Part shown: positions 49,862-54,558 of the stretch, in pieces | Layout of the letters: each line of letters opens with the position of its first letter | Numbering within the stretch: the first letter of the stretch is position 1 | Origin: a candidate division WOR-3 bacterium | GTDB lineage: Bacteria; Hydrothermota; Hydrothermia; Hydrothermales; JAJRUZ01 | Length of the DNA stretch: 54,558 nt | Assembly (NCBI GenBank): GCA_039804025.1 | Contig: JBDRZP010000017.1 | Location: 1 to 54,558, forward strand | Reading direction: 5' to 3' | Notes under the pieces: model-generated | Told to the model about the DNA's origin: nothing | What the model saw: only the letters and a program-made list of their open reading frames with translations | The model's database searches: none | Program-made: the position numbers and the translations under genes

Positions 49862-51196
49862 TTAAGGACTATCTGAGATTAACCCTGAATCTTTATATTT
49901 CTTTAAATACTTCTTAAAAAGCAAAGTTTGTTTACTTTCAAGATCAACTTTTTTACCCTGAATAAATGCCATTAAAACATTCGTCTTTATATCAAGAGGA
50001 TTACCATCTGTAACTATTAAAGTTGCATCCTTACCCTTTTCAATTGAACCAACTCTATCCGATATACCGAGAATTTCAGCAGCATAAATTGTTATTGACT
50101 TTATACCCTCTTCTAAAGGCAAACCAAAAGCACAGGCAGTACTCACCTTATAGGGAAGATTCCTCGCATTACTCGCTGAAAAAGCACTCGCTGAATTTGC
50201 TATACAGAACTTAACACCTTCTTTATAAAGTTTATAAGGCAAAGTAAAAGGCTCGTCATATGGGTCATCTTCTCTAATAGGATTTGTGTGTATCCCTGTT
50301 ATTATTACAGGAATATTCTTACTCTTCAATTCGTAAGCCAACCTCCATGAATCGTAACCCCCAACCAAAATTAACCTAATATTTTTAAAATTACCAAAAA
50401 AATCAAGAGCATCTCTTATCTCGTAATACCCATCAGCATGAATAAATAGGGGCACCTCACCTTTTAAAAGTGGGATCATTGCTTCAAACCTCTCATCTGT
50501 ATCATAAAATTCACCTAATTTTTTATCAGAATACTTAGCTTTTAAATAGGAATAAGCATCCTCAAAAAATTCCTTGATCTTTTTAACCTTTTCTTCATAT
50601 TCTTTTAAAAGTTCTTCCTCTGATTTTGGTCTCATGTAAAATCTGTATGAAAACTCCCTTTTTGAAGGCCATTTGAGATGAATTCCTGATATGCTTTTTA
50701 AAACCATATCCTCATTTGTCCAACCATCAAGCATTATAACTGATGAACTACCTGTTATTATACCCCCTTGAGGAACAACATTACTTATTAAAATTCCATT
50801 TGCCCTTGTAACAGGTAAAAGTTCACTATCAGGATTTATCGCGACCTCTGCCCTTGCATTTGGGTTAAAATCAAGAACCTCAGCATAATCAAGAGTTGCC
50901 TCAATAGAAGAAATCTCGATAAGTCCTATAATTGAATTTGCATCTATAAAACCTGGATAAACATGATTCCCTTTAAAATCTATAATAACAGAATTTTCTG
51001 GAATTTTTATTTCTTTACCGAGATCAACAATCTTACCATCCTTAATTAAAATCTGACCATTTTCAATATCTCCATTTGTAACTGTATGAATAAATCCGTT
51101 AATAAGTGCAAGATATCCTTTTTGAGGTTCGCCGGGAATCTGAATATTTGAATAAAGTAAGGAAACTAAAAATGAAACTATAAATGTTTTTTTCAT
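49862..51196 (-). CDS. Amidohydrolase-like secreted protein, incomplete metal site
   Basis: 444 residues, hydrophobic N-terminus like a signal peptide (FIVSFLVSLLYSNIQIPG). The fold is that of imidazolonepropionase-like amidohydrolases: LINGFIHTVTNGDIENGQILIKDGKIVDLG, then VYPGFIDANSIIG and, near the end, VGSIEKGKDATLIVTDGNPLDI. The normal HxH after PGxxD is replaced by ANS (DANSI), while HADG near residue 249 is kept. With at least two metal ligands missing, catalysis is doubtful; a binding or scaffold role is possible. It follows the larger paralogue by 2 bases. Confidence 0.75.
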   Translation of the reverse strand: MKKTFIVSFLVSLLYSNIQIPGEPQKGYLALINGFIHTVTNGDIENGQILIKDGKIVDLGKEIKIPENSVIIDFKGNHVYPGFIDANSIIGLIEISSIEATLDYAEVLDFNPNARAEVAINPDSELLPVTRANGILISNVVPQGGIITGSSSVIMLDGWTNEDMVLKSISGIHLKWPSKREFSYRFYMRPKSEEELLKEYEEKVKKIKEFFEDAYSYLKAKYSDKKLGEFYDTDERFEAMIPLLKGEVPLFIHADGYYEIRDALDFFGNFKNIRLILVGGYDSWRLAYELKSKNIPVIITGIHTNPIREDDPYDEPFTLPYKLYKEGVKFCIANSASAFSASNARNLPYKVSTACAFGLPLEEGIKSITIYAAEILGISDRVGSIEKGKDATLIVTDGNPLDIKTNVLMAFIQGKKVDLESKQTLLFKKYLKKYKDSGLISDSP

Positions 51197-51198
51197 TT

Positions 51199-54100
51199 TT
51201 AACCCCCCATTTTAAATTTTTCAAAAGATGGTTTAGATTTTGTTTTATATTTATTATTGAGGTAGTAATTAACAAGTTCCATCTTTAATTTTTTATCCCT
51301 TTCCCTTAATTTTAAATCCATTTCTCTATCAAAAAATTTTCTACCCTCAATATAAACTTCAAGAACCTTACTGAAAGGTGAAAGAGGGTCATTATCCCAT
51401 ATAACAAAATCTGCTTCCTTCCCTTCTTCAAGAGAACCCACATATTTATCTACACCTAACTGTTTAGCCGGATTAATTGTAATAAGTTTTATAGCTTCCT
51501 CTTTTTTTAAACCCCCATATTTAACTATTTTTGCTGCTTCAGAATTCAACCTCCTTGCAACTTCTGAAAAATCAGAATGAAGGGAGGTCAAAACACCTGT
51601 TTTATACATAAGATAAGCGCCATAAGGAATAGCATCGTAAACTTCAAATTTATATGCCCACCAATCTGAAAAGGTTGTAACAGAAAAACCTGCTTCTTTT
51701 ATTTTCTCTGCAACTTTATAAGCCTCAAGAGCATGTTGAAAACTAACATTTTTTATCCCAAATTCTTTTGCGAGATTTATAAACATTAAAATCTCATCTT
51801 GCCTATAAGAATGAACCCATGCAAATCTTTTATTCCTTAAAACTTCAAGTATTGCCTCCTTTTCAAGATCTCTCCTTATAATTTCTCCCTTATCCTTTAA
51901 TTTTTTCTCGTAATCAAGGGCAGCTAAAAAATTATCCCTTATTATTTCTCTCACTCCCATTCTTGTTTTCGGATATCTTTTAGTTGGGATTTCCCAGTTT
52001 GATTGTTTTGGATTTTCTCCAAGAGCAAATTTAAGTAGAGGAGGAGCCTTTTTATATAAAAGTTCCTCAGGATTTTTAGAACCCCACTTTAATTTAATAA
52101 CAGCACACTGACCGCCTATTGGGTTTGCTGAACCATGAAGAACTGCCGTCATTGTAACCCCACCTGATAAAACCCTATAAATTTCAATATCATAAGGATT
52201 CAAAACATCTTCAATTCTCACCTCAGAAGTAATTGCATCACCTGACTCATTTACATCACCTGTTACTGCTATGTGAGAATGAGGATCAATAATTCCGGGT
52301 GTTACATGCTTTCCTTTTCCATTTATTATAATAGCATTTTTTGGAGGCTCAATATCTTTTGAAATCTTTTTAATTTTCCCATTTTCAACTAACATATCAT
52401 AACCTTCAAGAATACCCTTATCACTTGCAGTCCATAAGGTAGCATCCTTTACAAGTATATATTGAGGGGTTTCAGGTAATTTTTCGTAACCATAGGCAGT
52501 CATGGGAAAGAAAAATTCAACATCCTCAAATTTTGTAAGAGTTTCTTTTTTCTCCTCTTCCTTTTTTATCTTTTCCTTAAAATTCATCTGAAAATCAAAA
52601 ATTCTTCCATCAGGTAAAATCCCTTTTCCGATAATTATTCCATCTTCAAACTTTCCACTTAAATTTAAAAGTCCTTCAAATCCAATCTCTTTACCATTAA
52701 GAACAAGGTTAATGTGGGCAAAATCAAGTTTAATCTTATCAATATTTATTTTTTTATCACCATAAATGAATGTTCCAGAGTATTTATCCTCTGTTCCCTT
52801 TAATTCAATTTCTCCTTTGATTTCCTTTTTTTCTATATTCAAAACAATTTCCCATTTACCTTCTAAATCAGGAAATTCTTTTCTAATTATAATTCTTTTT
52901 CCATCAATAAAAACTTCGTAAATTTTTCCTTCTTTAAAAATATCACCATCAGTTATTAAAAGATGGGCAAGTTTACCTTTTTCTATTGATCCCATTTTAT
53001 CATCTATTCCAAGTAGTTTCGCTGGTATTTCAGTTAATGCTTTTAAAGCGTATTCTTCAGGAAAACCCCTTTCTATTATCTTTTTTAAATTATCCCAGAA
53101 TTCAGAAGGACTTTTTAATCCATAAGTTGTTAAAGCAAATTCGATTTTATTTTTATAGAGTAAATAGGGGTTATAAGAAGAATATTTATAATGTAAAAGT
53201 TTACTTAAAGGAATATTTAATGCCTCTTCAGGTGTTTCAAATTTTAAATCCTCTTCAAAATTTAAGGGTATTATTATAGGATTTTTAAATTCCTTTAAAA
53301 GTTCAATTTGCCTGTATTCATAACCTGATCCAAGGACAGTATAATCAAGATTAAATTCTCTTGCTATTTTTTTTGCCCTGTAAATATAAAGATCATCCTT
53401 TGTTTCAAAAATTACCTTCTTTTTACCATAAAGGAAATCCTCAAGGTCTTTTAAATTCTTTATAAATTCAGGTTTTTTCTCACTTTTATTTTTCTCGTAA
53501 TTTTCCCATACCTTTTTATGCCATATAACATCATAAAAAACTTGTCTTATTAAAGCAATAGCACCCATAAGAGAATTCGGATAATCTTCATCTTCTTTAA
53601 CATCAAAACTTATATGTTCAAAAACATCCTTCTTTAAAAGGGTTAAACTTGGTTTCTCATTTAAAAGGGAAAAAAGACTACTTTTACCTTTAAAAATACC
53701 CTTTTCAGGAACAAAAAGTGCTGCTGTAAAACCATTTGAAACATAATCCTTTATCATCTTTTCATCAGGAAAATATATATCCGCTATATCTACCTGAGGA
53801 TTCACATTATCATTCCAGTAATAAACACCCTTTTTAATTTCCTTTTTTTCCTTTGAGCCTGGAAAAAATGAGTAAGTAGAACCTGAAGTAGTTTCAATCT
53901 TCTTTTCACCCTTATAAATAAAATAGGGTTCTATAAATCCTGGATAAACCCATTTTCCTTTAAGGTCAATAGCATATGCATCAGATGGTATCTCAATATC
54001 CTTCCCCACCTTCTCAATAATCCCCTTCCTTATCACTATTTTTCCATTTTCAATTACTAAACCTGACTTTACTATTATTTTAGCATTTATAAGTGCATAT

Positions 54101-54207
54101 ACCATAGGTGGATTTTCTCTTATACCAAAAGTTGGGCCTATTTGAGAAAAAAGAAAATTAAAAGTGATTAAGAAAAATAGGAGTTTTTTATATAAACTTT
54201 TAAACAT
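51199..54207 (-). CDS. Tandem amidohydrolase, 1002 aa, only second domain with HxH
   Basis: Signal peptide (KLLFFLITFNFLFSQIG) followed by two amidohydrolase-like domains. Domain 1 (residues 28-450) has YPGFIEPYFIY where an HxH should be. A beta-rich insert (DLEGKWEIVLNIEKKEIKGEIEL) near 460-570 separates it from domain 2, which has PGIIDPHSHIAVTGD near 650 (HxH present), FQHALEAYKVAEKI near 834 and SLHSDFSE near 885 (Asp). The last domain thus looks catalytic and the first a paralogue that lost its metals. Periplasmic or exported; substrate probably peptide-like, unproven. Confidence 0.8.
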   Translation of the reverse strand: MFKSLYKKLLFFLITFNFLFSQIGPTFGIRENPPMVYALINAKIIVKSGLVIENGKIVIRKGIIEKVGKDIEIPSDAYAIDLKGKWVYPGFIEPYFIYKGEKKIETTSGSTYSFFPGSKEKKEIKKGVYYWNDNVNPQVDIADIYFPDEKMIKDYVSNGFTAALFVPEKGIFKGKSSLFSLLNEKPSLTLLKKDVFEHISFDVKEDEDYPNSLMGAIALIRQVFYDVIWHKKVWENYEKNKSEKKPEFIKNLKDLEDFLYGKKKVIFETKDDLYIYRAKKIAREFNLDYTVLGSGYEYRQIELLKEFKNPIIIPLNFEEDLKFETPEEALNIPLSKLLHYKYSSYNPYLLYKNKIEFALTTYGLKSPSEFWDNLKKIIERGFPEEYALKALTEIPAKLLGIDDKMGSIEKGKLAHLLITDGDIFKEGKIYEVFIDGKRIIIRKEFPDLEGKWEIVLNIEKKEIKGEIELKGTEDKYSGTFIYGDKKINIDKIKLDFAHINLVLNGKEIGFEGLLNLSGKFEDGIIIGKGILPDGRIFDFQMNFKEKIKKEEEKKETLTKFEDVEFFFPMTAYGYEKLPETPQYILVKDATLWTASDKGILEGYDMLVENGKIKKISKDIEPPKNAIIINGKGKHVTPGIIDPHSHIAVTGDVNESGDAITSEVRIEDVLNPYDIEIYRVLSGGVTMTAVLHGSANPIGGQCAVIKLKWGSKNPEELLYKKAPPLLKFALGENPKQSNWEIPTKRYPKTRMGVREIIRDNFLAALDYEKKLKDKGEIIRRDLEKEAILEVLRNKRFAWVHSYRQDEILMFINLAKEFGIKNVSFQHALEAYKVAEKIKEAGFSVTTFSDWWAYKFEVYDAIPYGAYLMYKTGVLTSLHSDFSEVARRLNSEAAKIVKYGGLKKEEAIKLITINPAKQLGVDKYVGSLEEGKEADFVIWDNDPLSPFSKVLEVYIEGRKFFDREMDLKLRERDKKLKMELVNYYLNNKYKTKSKPSFEKFKMGG

Positions 54208-54219
54208 ATTACCTCCTTT

Positions 54220-54558
54220 TTAGTTATTTTTGATAAAGTTTTCAATTTCACTTATAAGTTCCTCTTCAGCTTTTTCAATTTCAATACTTTTTTTAAACTT
54301 ACCTTTAACATAAATTGCAGCTTTTTTTTCACCAATACCTGGAAGGGAAAGACCAATATCAGCAAATTTTGATTCACCTGGACCATTTACAACACAACCC
54401 ATTACAGCAACTTTTAAATTTTTATACCTATCATCTACCTTTGATTTTTCCTCGAGATAGAGACTTACTTTTTCAGCAATTTCCCTAAAATAAGAGGATT
54501 TTGTTCTTCCACAACCTGGACAGGAGGTAATTTCTGCCTTAAATCTTCTTAAACCAAG
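54220..54558 (-). CDS. ispG: IspG (GcpE), C-terminal part, cut by window edge
   Basis: The last 112 codons are visible. The Fe-S ligand motif TSCPGCGRT (near the right edge) and MGCVVNGPGESKFADIGLSLPG are the IspG signature for the (E)-4-hydroxy-3-methylbut-2-enyl-diphosphate synthase of the non-mevalonate isoprenoid pathway. Frame continues to the window end. It is 12 bases upstream of the amidohydrolase gene and probably cotranscribed with it. Confidence 0.95.
   Translation of the reverse strand, partial: LGLRRFKAEITSCPGCGRTKSSYFREIAEKVSLYLEEKSKVDDRYKNLKVAVMGCVVNGPGESKFADIGLSLPGIGEKKAAIYVKGKFKKSIEIEKAEEELISEIENFIKNN

Overview
The window is about 54.6 kb of AT-rich, gene-dense bacterial DNA with long overlapping operons and Lys/Glu-rich proteins. 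A large SprA-like protein (12871-18276) is present, together with secreted proteins ending in type A sorting domains. Both point to a Bacteroidota/FCB-like or related candidate-phylum bacterium with a type IX secretion system (T9SS), such as a WOR-3/Hydrothermae-like lineage. No 16S rRNA gene is present, so this placement is inference.

Layout. (1) 1-5.2 kb, minus strand: an apparent RiPP locus. It holds a sigma-factor-like gene that needs a -1 frameshift at a U_UUU_UUA site, an unannotated 34-aa Cys-rich precursor, a radical SAM/SPASM enzyme, an ABC exporter and a second 61-aa precursor sharing leader and core motifs with the first. A truncated DUF5916-like protein follows. (2) 5.3-8.6 kb: small coiled-coil membrane protein, PgeF, Crp-like regulator, alkaline-phosphatase-superfamily enzyme. 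(3) 8.6-18.3 kb, plus: TPR protein, ileS, DksA/TraR protein, lspA, sprA. (4) 33.8-18.3 kb, minus: one continuous core operon tRNA-Trp, rpmG, secE, nusG, rplKAJL, rpoBC, leuS, recG, starting at a perfect TTGACA-17-TATAAT promoter. (5) 33.8-41.2 kb: an accessory zone with three decayed copies of an integrase-type insertion sequence, an MvaI/BcnI-type restriction-modification pair with a HhH-GPD-like neighbour, a broken GxxExxY gene, two more single-TM coiled-coil proteins and a 12-repeat surface protein with a T9SS sorting domain. (6) 41.4-46 kb, plus: LOG-like protein, MFS transporter, TPR protein and BTAD/SARP-like regulator in one operon, then a surface-type protein. (7) 49.8-46 kb, minus: two secreted proteins, one a subtilisin, with shared modules. 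(8) 54.6-49.9 kb, minus: ispG (partial) and two amidohydrolase proteins with partly missing metal ligands.

Three systems stand out. The RiPP locus has two related precursors and RNA structures around the first. The BTAD-like regulator is flanked by two identical promoters (TTGTAAA-N4-TTGTAAA-N10-TATAAT): one drives the adjacent surface-type protein, the other, about 4.4 kb away, drives the convergent secreted-protein operon. This looks like a small local regulon. Finally, each of the three dead IS copies ends in a -35 hexamer at or just after its transposase stop codon, and each is placed to drive the next gene, including the RNA polymerase operon.
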